From SIG459 sp045538735 (GTDB taxonomy: Bacteria; Bacillota; Clostridia; Oscillospirales; Oscillospiraceae), in contig JAZSRY010000004.1 in assembly GCA_045538735.1 (NCBI GenBank), positions 1 through 64,000 of the forward strand: 64,000 nt of DNA. Direction: 5' to 3'. The position numbers were made by a program, and so were the translations under genes. The notes under the pieces are model-generated. The model saw only the letters and a program-made list of their open reading frames with translations, was not told where the DNA came from and made no database searches. Positions 15,561-24,511 of this stretch are shown here, one piece after another (position 1 is the first letter of the stretch; each line of letters starts with the position of its first letter).

Positions 15561-18500
15561 TTATTCCCTTTCGCTGAGAAGACTCATGAGATGGGTTCTG
15601 CCAACAACGAGGACGGAGGCCGCCGCACCCAGGAGATAGCAAAGGGCGAATACGGCGGCTGCCCACCACCAACTGAGACCACCCGTGAAGGCAAGGAGCA
15701 GTAGGCCTCCGAGTATGCAGCCGATGAGACATAGCATGAGCTGCTCAAGGAAGAAGCTCATAAATACACGCATTCGGCTTGCGCCCAGACCCCGCAAAAT
15801 AGCAAACTCCATTCGTCTTGCATTGACCATAAGCCAGCTGATTATAAAGCCAAGAACGGCCATGAGGGCAAAGAGCACGGGGAAGAGCAGCTGCGAGAAG
15901 GAGATGTATCTTCCCAGACCGCCCACAGTTTCAACAAAGGAGCGGTCGAAGAGGAGCACAGTTGTGCGGTTGGAGCGCAGAGCGTCCACCCGGGAGAAGC
16001 TTTTGGCGCTGAGATAATCTCTGAGAGCGTCCAGCTCCGAGGCGTTTTTCATAGTAAAGACGCAGGTGGAAAAACGGGAGTTATGGAAGAAATATTTATC
16101 TCTGTCCTCCGTGGTGTTGAACCTCAGCTCAACGCGCTGGCCCTCGGGGAGCAAGTCCTTTTCTCCATTTATCCAGCCCTCATCGCACCAGAGGGTGAGA
16201 GGGACATAGATATTGGCATCGCTGCCGGATTGAGGAAAATCGCCGACAATATAAAAATTGCGGAAGGCTTCAAGTTTTTCTCCGTTCACAAGATAGCGGA
16301 AATTGATTTGGATGCTGTCGCCAAGATTGAGGGAAAAACGCTCCATCAAAGAGCGGGGCATAAGACAGGGTACAGTGTCAGCCTCCTTCTCGGCTGCCAG
16401 AAGAGTGGGGTAGCGGTAGAAGGACATGGTTTCGAGCACGCTGGCGCAGGCCTCGGGGTCGGAGAGGAAGCCCTCGTCCCAACCGCTTAGCCAGTTGACA
16501 TCGGGGGTGCTGCTGTAAATGAACTCTCCTGCGGCCTCAAAACCGTTCAGCGCCACAAGCTCGGGCTGGCGGCTTATCCAGCCATCCCGGGCATCCTCGG
16601 CGAAAGAGCCGGTACCGAATTCGGGCATATCTTCGCCGAACCAGTAGTTGAAGCCCATAGATACGCTTATATCCTCCAGCATGCCGCTTTTCCAAAGGGT
16701 GCGGGCGTTTTCGGGGGAGATGACAAGCTCTGTGCTGCGTCTGCCGTTGGTACTGACAGCGCGTCCCGAAATTTCCGTGTCCCGGTAAAGAGCGTCCATC
16801 TGCTGACTCCAAAGTCCCGAAGCATTGGCAAGTATGCCCAGGAAAATGCTGAGGACAAGGGCTGCGGCGGGGACAACTCCGCTGCGCCAGCCCCCGCGGC
16901 GGGCGCTGAGAAGGGCGAAGCGGAAAGCGCCCTTTCCCGCAAGGGAGGTACCGCCCTTGGGCACGCGGACGGAGAGCTTGCCCTTTTTGGGAGCGGTCTG
17001 CTTTCGGGCAATGCCGAGGAAGATACGGCAGAGCAGAAGGCTGAGAATAAATATAAATGCAAAGGCTGCAACGGCGGGCCAAAGGGGTGTTTCTCCAAGG
17101 GGCAAAGCTTCCCTCACCACACCCACAGCGGCCTCGCTGTAACGGCCGTCCACCGCATATAAGTTCTGCGCGGCGGAGAAGGCAAAGGCGATGATCTTTT
17201 TCAGCACCGCTGCGCCCAAAGCTGCGCCTATAAGGGAGGCGGCTCCGGAAATCAGCACAGCGCCGGAGAGAAGCCAAAGGCTGATTTTGCCTTTGGGAGT
17301 GCCGAGAGAAAAGAGTACATTGACGGTTTCCTTCTGTCTGCCCACGAAGAGATAGGCGAAGAGGAAAATTACCGCAAGCGCACCGCAGGCGGAAGCAAGG
17401 GTGACGGCAAGGGCGGTGCTGCGCATAGTCTCAAGAGGCTGGGCGGCGGAGGAATAGCCCTGATCAAAAAGGGTAACGCGCACGCCCTCGGGGCAGAGCT
17501 TCTGAATAGCCTCGGCGGCTTGTCGGGCGCTTGCATTATCCAAAACTGCGCGGCCAAGCTGATAGCCGTAAAACTCTCCGCCGAAATCGCCCTCTGCATC
17601 GCTGACCCACACATAGCCAAAGTAATCCTCGGGCATAGTGGAAATACCCACAACTTCAAGGGCGGCGCTTCTTCCGTTTTCGCGGACATCAAAACGGTCG
17701 TCGGGGGAGGATGCGAAATAGTTGATATTTATTTTGTCACCGAGGCTGAGTTCCATCTGGCGGGCAATGTCGCCGCTGACAAGGCAGACGCCCTTTTCTC
17801 CCGCTGCGGGGAAGCGACCCTGCTCAAGGCGGAAAATGTTCTGCTGAAAAGCCTCCAGAGAGGCAATATCCGCGGAAGCTTCAACGGTGGCATAGTTGTT
17901 TGCGCGGGAATAGTAGTCCGCGTACTCATAGAAAATAGGTGCGGCCTCGCTGTCGCGGGTGTCCTGCCAGGGCTCGGTTTCGCAGAGCTCATAAAAATCC
18001 GTTATTGCAAAGCGGAGATAGTTGGAGTTGCTTGTTACGAACTGACCGTGGATTGTATAGCGGCGGCCCTTTTCGGGATTGAAATCGTGACCGTTGCAGT
18101 CGACTATTATTGCTTTGGCGCCTTCGATATCGCGGGAATAAAGAATATTGTTTGTGATGGCGCTCCAGCCCTGCAGCACCTGTCCCTCATAGCCGTAAAG
18201 CCCCGTTAAGCTGTCATAAAAATGGCTGGTTTCAAACTTCGTGAAAGGCACACGGATTCGCTCGCTGCCGTTGACATATTCAACATACATGTCGGCGGCT
18301 AGTACATATTCCCCCGTTAGATCTTCGGGTTGGAGATAGATCGTCTCTCCGGTGGATGGGTCGCGCTGAAAAATGTAACCACGACTGGAAGCGTAGAAAT
18401 TCACAAAGCCGCTGTCAAACTCAGGGGTGTGAAGCCGCGCCGTCCAGTTGATGCTGTCCACGGCATAAAAAGTTTCGGGCAGCTCGTCCTCGGTGAGATA

Positions 18501-18911
18501 AATTTCCCCGCCTGTCCAAAGCTCTGTGAACTGGATAAGCTCAATAACCGCGTGAGCGGAGTAGGCGCTCTCGCCCTGCCGCTCAAAACCCTCAATAAAG
18601 GCAAATGAGGAGTCCTTTTCTTCCCAAAGCTCAATTCCGGGTATGGCCGCTATGGCAGCGGAGTCAATATTTTCGGCCGCAGCTCTGGAAAAAAGGTCTG
18701 CAGCGTTTTCGTCGGGATAGTCAGCGCCCATATATTCAACAAGGGCGATGGATATATAGCTGTCGTCCAGCGCTTCAAGCTGCGCCGAGCAGTATGCCCA
18801 CATTCCTGCGCCCAGGGTGAGGGAGAGCGCCATCAGGAGGATGAGCGCCGTGAAAAGGACCGTTCGTCCCCGCCCCCGGAGAGTGGATAAGATTCCGTTT
18901 CTCAGTATCAT
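15561..18911 (-). CDS. ABC transporter permease, FtsX/MacB type with two FtsX domains
   Basis: 1116 aa. An N-terminal membrane segment (VLFTALILLMALSLTLGAGMW) is followed by a ~480-residue external domain; three TMs around residues 500-640 (LAVTLASACGALAVIFLFAYLFVG, WLLSGAVLISGAASLIGAAL, PAVAAFAFIFILSLLLC) form the first FtsX unit. A TM near 675 opens a second ~300-residue external domain and the final three TMs (~1010-1105: LLFPVLFALMAVLGFIISWLM, FFLEQLMLCLIGCILGGLLLLA, WWAAAVFALCYLLGAAASVLVV). The motif MEFAILRGLGASR is typical of FtsX permeases contacting the ATPase. Such systems export lipids, peptides or antimicrobials. Paired with the ATPase gene 6 bp upstream. Confidence 0.88.
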   Translation of the reverse strand: MILRNGILSTLRGRGRTVLFTALILLMALSLTLGAGMWAYCSAQLEALDDSYISIALVEYMGADYPDENAADLFSRAAAENIDSAAIAAIPGIELWEEKDSSFAFIEGFERQGESAYSAHAVIELIQFTELWTGGEIYLTEDELPETFYAVDSINWTARLHTPEFDSGFVNFYASSRGYIFQRDPSTGETIYLQPEDLTGEYVLAADMYVEYVNGSERIRVPFTKFETSHFYDSLTGLYGYEGQVLQGWSAITNNILYSRDIEGAKAIIVDCNGHDFNPEKGRRYTIHGQFVTSNSNYLRFAITDFYELCETEPWQDTRDSEAAPIFYEYADYYSRANNYATVEASADIASLEAFQQNIFRLEQGRFPAAGEKGVCLVSGDIARQMELSLGDKININYFASSPDDRFDVRENGRSAALEVVGISTMPEDYFGYVWVSDAEGDFGGEFYGYQLGRAVLDNASARQAAEAIQKLCPEGVRVTLFDQGYSSAAQPLETMRSTALAVTLASACGALAVIFLFAYLFVGRQKETVNVLFSLGTPKGKISLWLLSGAVLISGAASLIGAALGAAVLKKIIAFAFSAAQNLYAVDGRYSEAAVGVVREALPLGETPLWPAVAAFAFIFILSLLLCRIFLGIARKQTAPKKGKLSVRVPKGGTSLAGKGAFRFALLSARRGGWRSGVVPAAALVLSIFLGILANASGLWSQQMDALYRDTEISGRAVSTNGRRSTELVISPENARTLWKSGMLEDISVSMGFNYWFGEDMPEFGTGSFAEDARDGWISRQPELVALNGFEAAGEFIYSSTPDVNWLSGWDEGFLSDPEACASVLETMSFYRYPTLLAAEKEADTVPCLMPRSLMERFSLNLGDSIQINFRYLVNGEKLEAFRNFYIVGDFPQSGSDANIYVPLTLWCDEGWINGEKDLLPEGQRVELRFNTTEDRDKYFFHNSRFSTCVFTMKNASELDALRDYLSAKSFSRVDALRSNRTTVLLFDRSFVETVGGLGRYISFSQLLFPVLFALMAVLGFIISWLMVNARRMEFAILRGLGASRMRVFMSFFLEQLMLCLIGCILGGLLLLAFTGGLSWWWAAAVFALCYLLGAAASVLVVGRTHLMSLLSERE

Positions 18912-18917
18912 AGGCCC

Positions 18918-19583
18918 TTACTCCTTCACAGCGCCGTCACTGAGTTCCAGAATGCAGTCCGCTTTGGAGGCGAGGTCCATATCGTGGGTGACGATGATGA
19001 CGCAGTAACCGTCTTTATGGGCGAGTTCACAAAGGAGTGCGGCGATGTTTTCGCTGTTGGCGGTGTCCAGATTTCCCGTAGGCTCGTCAGCGAGAAGTAT
19101 GCCCGTTTCCATACCAAGAGCTCTTGCGATGGCAACGCGCTGCTGCTCGCCGCCTGAGAGCATGGTGGGGTAGCGGTCGAGGGCGCTTTCGGGCAGACCC
19201 ACTCTTGCGATAAGTCCTGCTGCCTTTTCGCGGGCATTGCGGGTCTTCATACCACGAAGTTCCAAAGGATACATCACATTTTCTGCAACGGTGAGGAGAG
19301 GGAAAAGACGGAAGGACTGGTAAATGACGGCAACCTTTTCTCTGCGGTAGCTTTCCAACTTGGTCTCTGCGGTGGATATGCCGCCGCATAAAACCTCGCC
19401 TTCTGTGGGCAGGTCAAGACCTGCCATAAGGGAGAGAAGCGTTGTCTTGCCGCTTCCGCTGCGCCCAACAATGGCATAAACCTTTCCTGCCTCAAAGCTA
19501 TAATTTATTCCCTTCAGGGCTTCAAGCTTCTGATATTGGGTCTGATATGTATAGCGCACATTGTGCAAAGTCAAAATATCCAT
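18918..19583 (-). CDS. ABC transporter ATP-binding protein, LolD/MacB type
   Basis: 221 aa, start with AAAGGACGG upstream. Walker A GRSGSGKTT (~38-46), Q-loop (AVIYQSFRLFPLLT), signature LSGGEQQRVAIARAL, Walker B ILLADEPTGNLD and the switch-region THD. The EPTGNLD form and ~220 aa length are typical of FtsX-partner ATPases, which power mechanotransmission or extrusion rather than import. First gene of a two-gene operon; its promoter (19616-19646) has MerR-type architecture. Confidence 0.93.
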   Translation of the reverse strand: MDILTLHNVRYTYQTQYQKLEALKGINYSFEAGKVYAIVGRSGSGKTTLLSLMAGLDLPTEGEVLCGGISTAETKLESYRREKVAVIYQSFRLFPLLTVAENVMYPLELRGMKTRNAREKAAGLIARVGLPESALDRYPTMLSGGEQQRVAIARALGMETGILLADEPTGNLDTANSENIAALLCELAHKDGYCVIIVTHDMDLASKADCILELSDGAVKE

Positions 19584-19615
19584 AAATTGCCGTCCTTTCG
19601 GGCTGTGTTACATTT

Positions 19616-19646
19616 ATTATATACCTTCACCCTTGTGTAAGGTCAA
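19616..19646 (-). promoter_or_regulatory. MerR-family-type promoter of the ABC exporter operon (19-bp spacer with central dyad)
   Basis: Minus strand: -35 TTGACC (19641-19646), -10 TATAAT (19616-19621), spacer exactly 19 bp. The spacer contains the dyad ACCTTACAC-AAG-GGTGAAGGT (19623-19643). An over-long spacer with an ACCTT...AAGGT dyad between the hexamers is the diagnostic layout for MerR-family activators that untwist DNA. No merR gene lies nearby in the window. Confidence 0.75.
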
Positions 19647-19771
19647 GGAAAAACAGTTTCATTATCCGCTCAAGCCATATTTTTGCCCTCACTTACATAC
19701 AATATATGAAATCAATATATGGAATCCTGCAAAATGCAAAAAATGCAGGGAATATTGCAAAATGTCTATAT

Positions 19772-19811
19772 GAACGAGTTCGTTTTTGTGCAAAACAATT
19801 AGAACAGGTTC
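19772..19811. promoter_or_regulatory. pair of GAAC-N2-GTTC palindromes spaced 30 bp
   Basis: GAACGAGTTC at 19772-19781 and GAACAGGTTC at 19802-19811, both followed by GTT, start-to-start 30 bp (about three helical turns). They lie in the 484-bp gap between the exporter and V-ATPase promoters. The remaining gap (19650-19960) is A+T-rich with several TGCAAAA copies and no ORF of note. Confidence 0.4.
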
Positions 19812-19967
19812 GTTATTGACGGAATATGCATGGGAAATATGGTAAATATGCACAATAGGTGCGGGCAAAAGTGGGGAAAATTACGAATTTTCCAAGCTCC
19901 CCTTGCAAAGCAAAATGTGTTGCCATATAATTCAAAATAGCGTAATTTCTGGATTTAAAGCGGCGAC

Positions 19968-19973
19968 TATAAT
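19968..19973 (+). promoter_or_regulatory. -10 element, probable V-ATPase operon promoter
   Basis: TATAAT 95 bp before the first V-ATPase start. The -35 region is poor, suggesting weak or activated expression. Confidence 0.4.
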
Positions 19974-19978
19974 CCGGG

Positions 19979-20005
19979 ATCCGACGGCATGAGTTTTCGT
20001 CGGAT
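19979..20005 (+). promoter_or_regulatory. leader hairpin of the V-ATPase operon
   Basis: 8-bp stem ATCCGACG/CGTCGGAT with an 11-base loop, just after the -10 box, within the 5' end of the transcript. It has only a short pyrimidine tail, so an mRNA-stability or regulatory hairpin is more likely than a terminator. Confidence 0.4.
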
Positions 20006-20067
20006 TTCGTTATGTCCTGAGATGGAAATACGCTGTGCAGTTAATATCCCCGGGAGGTGTAAATATA

Positions 20068-20382
20068 ATGTATATCGAATCCATAGTGTCCATTTCCGAG
20101 ACCGAGGAGAAAGCACGCCGAATGAAAGCGGACGCTGCTCTCGCTGCCAAGAAAAGCGTGGCAGATGCCCGAGTAAAGGGTGAGGCTATGGTGGTCGAGG
20201 CTGTCAGGAAGGCTGATGCTGAGATTGCGGATATGAGCAAGGCTTCTGAAGAGAGCTCCCTTGCTTCCGCGAAGGAGCTGGCAAGCAGCGGCGAAACCAA
20301 AAAGGCAGTTATGCGTGCCCGTGCCGAAAAGCGTATGGACGAGGCTGTGGCACTTATAGTTGAAAGGATAGTGAAAGGCTAA
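20068..20382 (+). CDS. V-type ATPase subunit G/H (peripheral stalk)
   Basis: 104 aa from the ATG with GGGAGGTG 8 bases upstream; an earlier in-frame ATG at 20035 lacks a ribosome site. Nearly all alpha-helical and Ala/Glu/Lys-rich with heptad character (EEKARRMKADAALAAKKSVADARVKGEAMVVEAVRKADAE), as in AhaH/subunit G. It pairs with subunit E as the peripheral stalk that holds the A3B3 head. First gene of the operon; its stop codon overlaps the start of subunit I by one base. Confidence 0.75.
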   Translation: MYIESIVSISETEEKARRMKADAALAAKKSVADARVKGEAMVVEAVRKADAEIADMSKASEESSLASAKELASSGETKKAVMRARAEKRMDEAVALIVERIVKG

Positions 20383-22352
20383 TGGCAATAGTCAGAATGC
20401 AGAAGCTCCATCTGCTGGCCGCCCGAAGCCGTAAGGAAGAGATTCTCACCGAACTGATGCTTCTGGGCTGCGCCGAGATAAAGGAGCAGAGCGAACTGCT
20501 TTCCGACCCGAGATTGGCCGCCATACTCACTCGGGAGAAAAGCGCACTTCCCGCTCTGCGGCAGGAAAAGGCGCTTTTTGGCGACGCAGTGAAGCTCTTG
20601 GATAAATATGCCCCTGATCCTCCGCCTCTCCTTTCCGCAAAGCCCGTTGTCTCCGAATCCGAGTTTATGGATGAGGGCAGGCTGGACGAAAGCAGAGAGA
20701 TAGCTAAGAAAATAGTGGAGCTGGATGAATCCATCCGCAACCACTATCTGGAGGAGGGCAACTGCGGCACTCTTACCGAGGTGCTGCGGCCCTGGAAAAA
20801 ATTTAATGTTCCCCTTGAATACAGCGGCAGCGCCCATGTGGGCATGAAGCTGGGTACCATCCCCACTGTGTCGGACTTCGAGGGAATGAAGGCCGAACTC
20901 AGTGACAAGGTTCCCGAAACGGAAATCACGGAGGTCTCTTCCGATGAGCATACCCGCTTCCTTTGCCTGTTTTACTACAGAGAGTGCGAGGAAAAGGTTA
21001 TGGAAGTTCTCCATTCCTACGGCTTTGCTGTTCCTCCCTTTGGAAATGTGGAGGGCACAGCTGCAGAGAACCTTGCCGCCCTTAAGGAAAAGCTCCGCAA
21101 GATCCGTCTGGAGCGCGCTTTGGACGAGACCCATCTTGTCTCCTTTGCGGAGGACCGCCGGAGACTGCAGGAGGCTTTTGACCTGGCAAGCACCCGCGAA
21201 GCAAGAGCTGAGGCCATGGAAAATCTGGCCTGCACCGAAAGTATGGTGTGCCTTGACGCATGGGTGACCGAGCCTGAGCATGAAAAGCTTGTTGAAATTC
21301 TTGAGAAATTCGACTGCGCCTATATGTTCGATGAGCCTGGCGAGGAGGAATATCCTCAGGTACCTGTCCAGCTGAAGAACAATTTCTTCACCAAGGGACT
21401 GAATATGGTAACCAATATGTATTCTCTGCCTCAGTACGGAACAGTTGACCCCAACCCCCTGATGGCGCCCTTCTTCATAGTCTTCTTCGGACTGATGATG
21501 GCGGATATGGGCTATGGTCTTCTGATGATTGCGGCATCTCTCATCGCCATGAGCAAGATGAAACCCAAGGACGGAATGCTCCATTTCTGCAACCTGCTTC
21601 TTTGGGGCGGAATTTCCACCTTCGTTATGGGCGCTCTCACCGGAGGCTTCTTTGCCGACGCACCCTACCAGCTTGTGCATATGTTCAATCCCGAAAGCAC
21701 ATGGCAGGGTCTGCCCGCTCTCTTCAGTCCCCTGAATGACACCATTCTTGTTCTCGCAGGCTCCATCGTTCTGGGCTTCATCCACCTGAATACCGGTCTT
21801 GCTATCAGCTTCGTTCAGAAGGTGAAGCACGGAGATGTGCTTGGCGGAATCTTCTACGAGCTGCCCCTTTGGGTAATCTTTATCGGTGCGGGAATTATGG
21901 TTCTGGGCTCCAATCTTGTTTTCGGAATTGAAGGTCTGAAAACCGCGGGACTTGTGGTTCTCATTGTGGGCGCTGTGGCCCTGTTCTACGGCGGAACAAG
22001 AGGCAAGAAGGGACTTGGAAAAGTCACCTCCATCTTCGGAACGCTCTACAATGAGCTTACGGGCTGGTTCGGCGATCTGCTTTCCTACTCCCGTATCATG
22101 GCTCTGATGCTGGCCGGCAGCGTTATCGGTCAGGTTTTCAACACCATAGCCGCCATGTTCGGCAAGATATTCCTGTTTATAATTATATTTATCATAGGTC
22201 ATGTGCTTAACTTTGCACTGAACCTTTTGGGCTGCTATGTCCATACTCTCCGTCTCCAGTGCCTTGAGTACTTCGGAAAGTTCTATACCGACGGCGGCAG
22301 ACCCTTCAAACCCCTGAAAATCAAATCCAAATACGTTGAAGTCAGCAAATAA
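20382..22352 (+). CDS. V-type ATPase subunit I (a-type membrane stator)
   Basis: 656 aa. The N-terminal ~330 residues are the soluble arm, with coiled-coil stretches around 85-130 and 230-290. The membrane half starts at about 350 (PNPLMAPFFIVFFGLMMADMGYGLLMI), a segment highly conserved in NtpI/AtpI, and contains about seven or eight TMs with the ion-channel arginine expected in the LLSYSRIMALMLAG motif. It forms the ion half-channels next to the c-ring. ATG overlaps the upstream TAA by one base. Confidence 0.95.
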   Translation: MAIVRMQKLHLLAARSRKEEILTELMLLGCAEIKEQSELLSDPRLAAILTREKSALPALRQEKALFGDAVKLLDKYAPDPPPLLSAKPVVSESEFMDEGRLDESREIAKKIVELDESIRNHYLEEGNCGTLTEVLRPWKKFNVPLEYSGSAHVGMKLGTIPTVSDFEGMKAELSDKVPETEITEVSSDEHTRFLCLFYYRECEEKVMEVLHSYGFAVPPFGNVEGTAAENLAALKEKLRKIRLERALDETHLVSFAEDRRRLQEAFDLASTREARAEAMENLACTESMVCLDAWVTEPEHEKLVEILEKFDCAYMFDEPGEEEYPQVPVQLKNNFFTKGLNMVTNMYSLPQYGTVDPNPLMAPFFIVFFGLMMADMGYGLLMIAASLIAMSKMKPKDGMLHFCNLLLWGGISTFVMGALTGGFFADAPYQLVHMFNPESTWQGLPALFSPLNDTILVLAGSIVLGFIHLNTGLAISFVQKVKHGDVLGGIFYELPLWVIFIGAGIMVLGSNLVFGIEGLKTAGLVVLIVGAVALFYGGTRGKKGLGKVTSIFGTLYNELTGWFGDLLSYSRIMALMLAGSVIGQVFNTIAAMFGKIFLFIIIFIIGHVLNFALNLLGCYVHTLRLQCLEYFGKFYTDGGRPFKPLKIKSKYVEVSK

Positions 22353-22367
22353 GGAGGAAAAATAAAA

Positions 22368-22865
22368 ATGGAATTTGTCAATGCTCTTATGAATGGTCAG
22401 TTTACCGGCCTTGCAATAGGTCTTCTCGGCTCCGGCCTTGCTGCCTGCCTTGCAGGCGCAGGCTCCGCACGCGGCACCGGCGTTGCCGGTGAAGCAGGCG
22501 CAGGTCTTCTCACTCAGGATCCTTCCAAGTTTGGTAAGGTTATGATTCTCCAGCTCATCCCCGGTACTCAGGGTCTCTACGGTCTGGTTGTTTGGTTCTT
22601 CGCCATCATGCAGATGGGCGTTCTGGACGGAAGCGCACTTAACCTCAGCTTCATCGACGGCTGCCGCTACTTCGCAGCCTGCCTGCCCATGGCAATCGGC
22701 GGCGGTATCTCTGCAGTTGCACAGGGCAAGGTTGCCGCTTCTTCCATCAACATTCTCGCAAAGAAGCCCGACCACTGGTCCAAGGGTATGATCCTCTGCA
22801 TCACCGTTGAGTTCTACGCAATCCTTTCTCTGCTTGCATCCATGCTGATGCTCCTCAACATCTGA
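22368..22865 (+). CDS. V-type ATPase subunit K (c-ring proteolipid), Na+-type site
   Basis: 165 aa, AAGGAGGA ribosome site. Two fused helical hairpins (four TMs), as in Enterococcus hirae NtpK. Residues lining the Na+ pocket of NtpK (Leu61, Thr64, Gln65, Tyr68, Gln110, Glu139) have counterparts here: IPGTQGLY gives Ile64, Thr67, Gln68 and Tyr71, AQGKVAAS gives Gln119, and CITVEFY gives Glu148. Only one carboxylate is present, in the second hairpin. The family knowledge is established; Na+ coupling in this organism is inferred. Confidence 0.95.
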   Translation: MEFVNALMNGQFTGLAIGLLGSGLAACLAGAGSARGTGVAGEAGAGLLTQDPSKFGKVMILQLIPGTQGLYGLVVWFFAIMQMGVLDGSALNLSFIDGCRYFAACLPMAIGGGISAVAQGKVAASSINILAKKPDHWSKGMILCITVEFYAILSLLASMLMLLNI

Positions 22866-22895
22866 TAAGCCATAACTGATTAAGGCGGTAATAAA

Positions 22896-23495
22896 ATGAA
22901 CGGAATTGAAAAAATAACCGCACGCCTCATACGCGATGCTCAGGCTGAGGTTGATGTTATCAAAGCCGAAGCCGATGCTCAGTGCGCCGCCATTGAGGCC
23001 GAATACGAGGCTAAGGCCGCTGAAGCCTACGAAAAGCGCATTGCAAAGGGCAAGGCCGACTGCGCCACCCGCAGCGAGCGTATGGCTGCAACTGCAGATA
23101 TGGAGCAGCGCAAGGCTCTCCTCGCTTTCAAGCAGGAAATGGTGAGCGAGGCTTTTGAAAAGGCTGCCGAGGCGGTGGCATCTCTCCCCAGAGAGAAATA
23201 CATTGAGTTTTTTGCCTCTTTGGCTGCTGAGGCTGCCATAAGCGGCAAGGAAAAGCTGCTGTTTTCCGAAAATGACAAGGCTGATACCGGTGCCGAGATA
23301 GTCAGCGCCGCCAACGCACTGCTTGCCGCAAAGGGCAAGACTGCCGAGATGAGCCTTGCGGAGGAAACCGTTGAGGTTTCCGGCGGATTCATTATGCGCA
23401 GCGGCAATATCGAGGTTAACTGCACTGCCGAAACTCTGGTGCAGCTTACCCGTTCTTCCCTCTCCTCTCAGGTGGCGGAAATACTCTTTTCTTGA
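22896..23495 (+). CDS. V-type ATPase subunit E (peripheral stalk)
   Basis: 199 aa. Long Ala/Glu-rich helix for the first ~110 residues (AQAEVDVIKAEADAQCAAIEAEYEAKAAEAYEKRIAKGKAD) and a globular C-terminal domain that ends GGFIMRSGNIEVNCTAETLVQLTRSSLSSQVAEILF, matching the family's conserved GG-h-hh...I..N.t....l......l...v...LF pattern. Forms a heterodimer with subunit G/H at the stalk. Confidence 0.92.
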   Translation: MNGIEKITARLIRDAQAEVDVIKAEADAQCAAIEAEYEAKAAEAYEKRIAKGKADCATRSERMAATADMEQRKALLAFKQEMVSEAFEKAAEAVASLPREKYIEFFASLAAEAAISGKEKLLFSENDKADTGAEIVSAANALLAAKGKTAEMSLAEETVEVSGGFIMRSGNIEVNCTAETLVQLTRSSLSSQVAEILFS

Positions 23496-23512
23496 TTTTA
23501 GGAGGTAAGGAT

Positions 23513-24511
23513 TTGGCTGACCTCAAAAAATGCGATAGCAGCAATTATCTTTTCCTGACCGCTATGCTCCGCGCCCGTGAGGCAAGCATGCTGGGCAGCG
23601 ATAAGCTGGAGCGCATTCTCACCGCACCCAGCTTTGCCGAAGCCTGCGCCGTCGCCCACGACAGCGGCTATCCCGATATGAACGGTATGAGCGTGCGCGA
23701 GGTGGAGGATGCACTCTCCGCCCACCGCAGGGAAGAAATTGAGGATGTGGCCCTCATAGTTCCCGACAGGGAGCTTGTGGACCTGTTCCGACTGAAATAT
23801 GATTATCATTCTGCCAAGGTCATGGTAAAGTCCGATGGCGTGAGCAAGCAGCTTCTCTCCTTCGAGGGGCGCGTTGAAGCCGCGGAATTTCTGAAGGCCT
23901 TTGCAAAAAACGAGCTTGTTATGCTTCCCGTTGCACTGGCAGAGGCCATTGATGACGCAAAGCATATGCTTGCCCGAACCGGCAATCCCTGCCTTGCCGA
24001 CCTGATTCTGGACCGCGCATATTTTGCTGAAATGAGTGCTCTTGCGGAAAAAGCGGAGCTGCCCTTTGCAAGAGATTATGTGCGTCTCATAATCGACAGC
24101 ACCAACCTCAAGGTTCTCATCCGCTCCCGTATTGCGGGCAAGCGTCCCGAAATCGTGGGCGAGCTGCTTTTCGATGGAGGCAGTGTGCTTAAAGAAAGCC
24201 TCGTGGCCGCAGCGGAAAACGATGACGAGATTATGCATCTGTTCACAGGGGCAGGTCTCGGAGATGCTGCGGAAAAGGGTCTGCTTGTTGCAAGCGGCGG
24301 CAGCATGACTGCTTTTGAGCTTGCCCTTGACAACAGCATTAACGAATACCTCTCCGATGCTATCCGTATCGGATTTGGCCCTGCAGCTGTTATCAGCTAT
24401 CTGGCAGCGGTTGAAAACGAGGTAATGGCCCTCAGAATAATATTGACGGGACGCATTATGGGCATCAGCACCGATGCGCTCCGGGGAAGGCTGCGTGAGA
24501 GTTATGTATAA
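23513..24511 (+). CDS. V-type ATPase subunit C (d-type, central stalk adapter)
   Basis: 332 aa from a TTG that follows AGGAGGTAAGGA; a TTG 21 bases earlier precedes that ribosome site and is less likely. Family pattern: SSNYLFLTAMLRAREASML at the N-terminus, LFRLKYDYHSAKVMVKS in the middle and NEVMALRIILTGRIMGISTDALRGRLRESYV at the end, the conserved C-terminal helix of subunit C. It joins the rotating shaft (D/F) to the c-ring. Overlaps subunit F by 8 bp. Confidence 0.93.
   Translation: MADLKKCDSSNYLFLTAMLRAREASMLGSDKLERILTAPSFAEACAVAHDSGYPDMNGMSVREVEDALSAHRREEIEDVALIVPDRELVDLFRLKYDYHSAKVMVKSDGVSKQLLSFEGRVEAAEFLKAFAKNELVMLPVALAEAIDDAKHMLARTGNPCLADLILDRAYFAEMSALAEKAELPFARDYVRLIIDSTNLKVLIRSRIAGKRPEIVGELLFDGGSVLKESLVAAAENDDEIMHLFTGAGLGDAAEKGLLVASGGSMTAFELALDNSINEYLSDAIRIGFGPAAVISYLAAVENEVMALRIILTGRIMGISTDALRGRLRESYV

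Noticed and set aside
20379..22775. 798-codon open frame on the minus strand
   Set aside because: Antisense to V-ATPase subunits I and K, with no ribosome site and Cys/His-rich, family-less sequence; a shadow of codon bias. The same holds for other long antisense frames over the V-ATPase, hydrogenase and topoisomerase genes.
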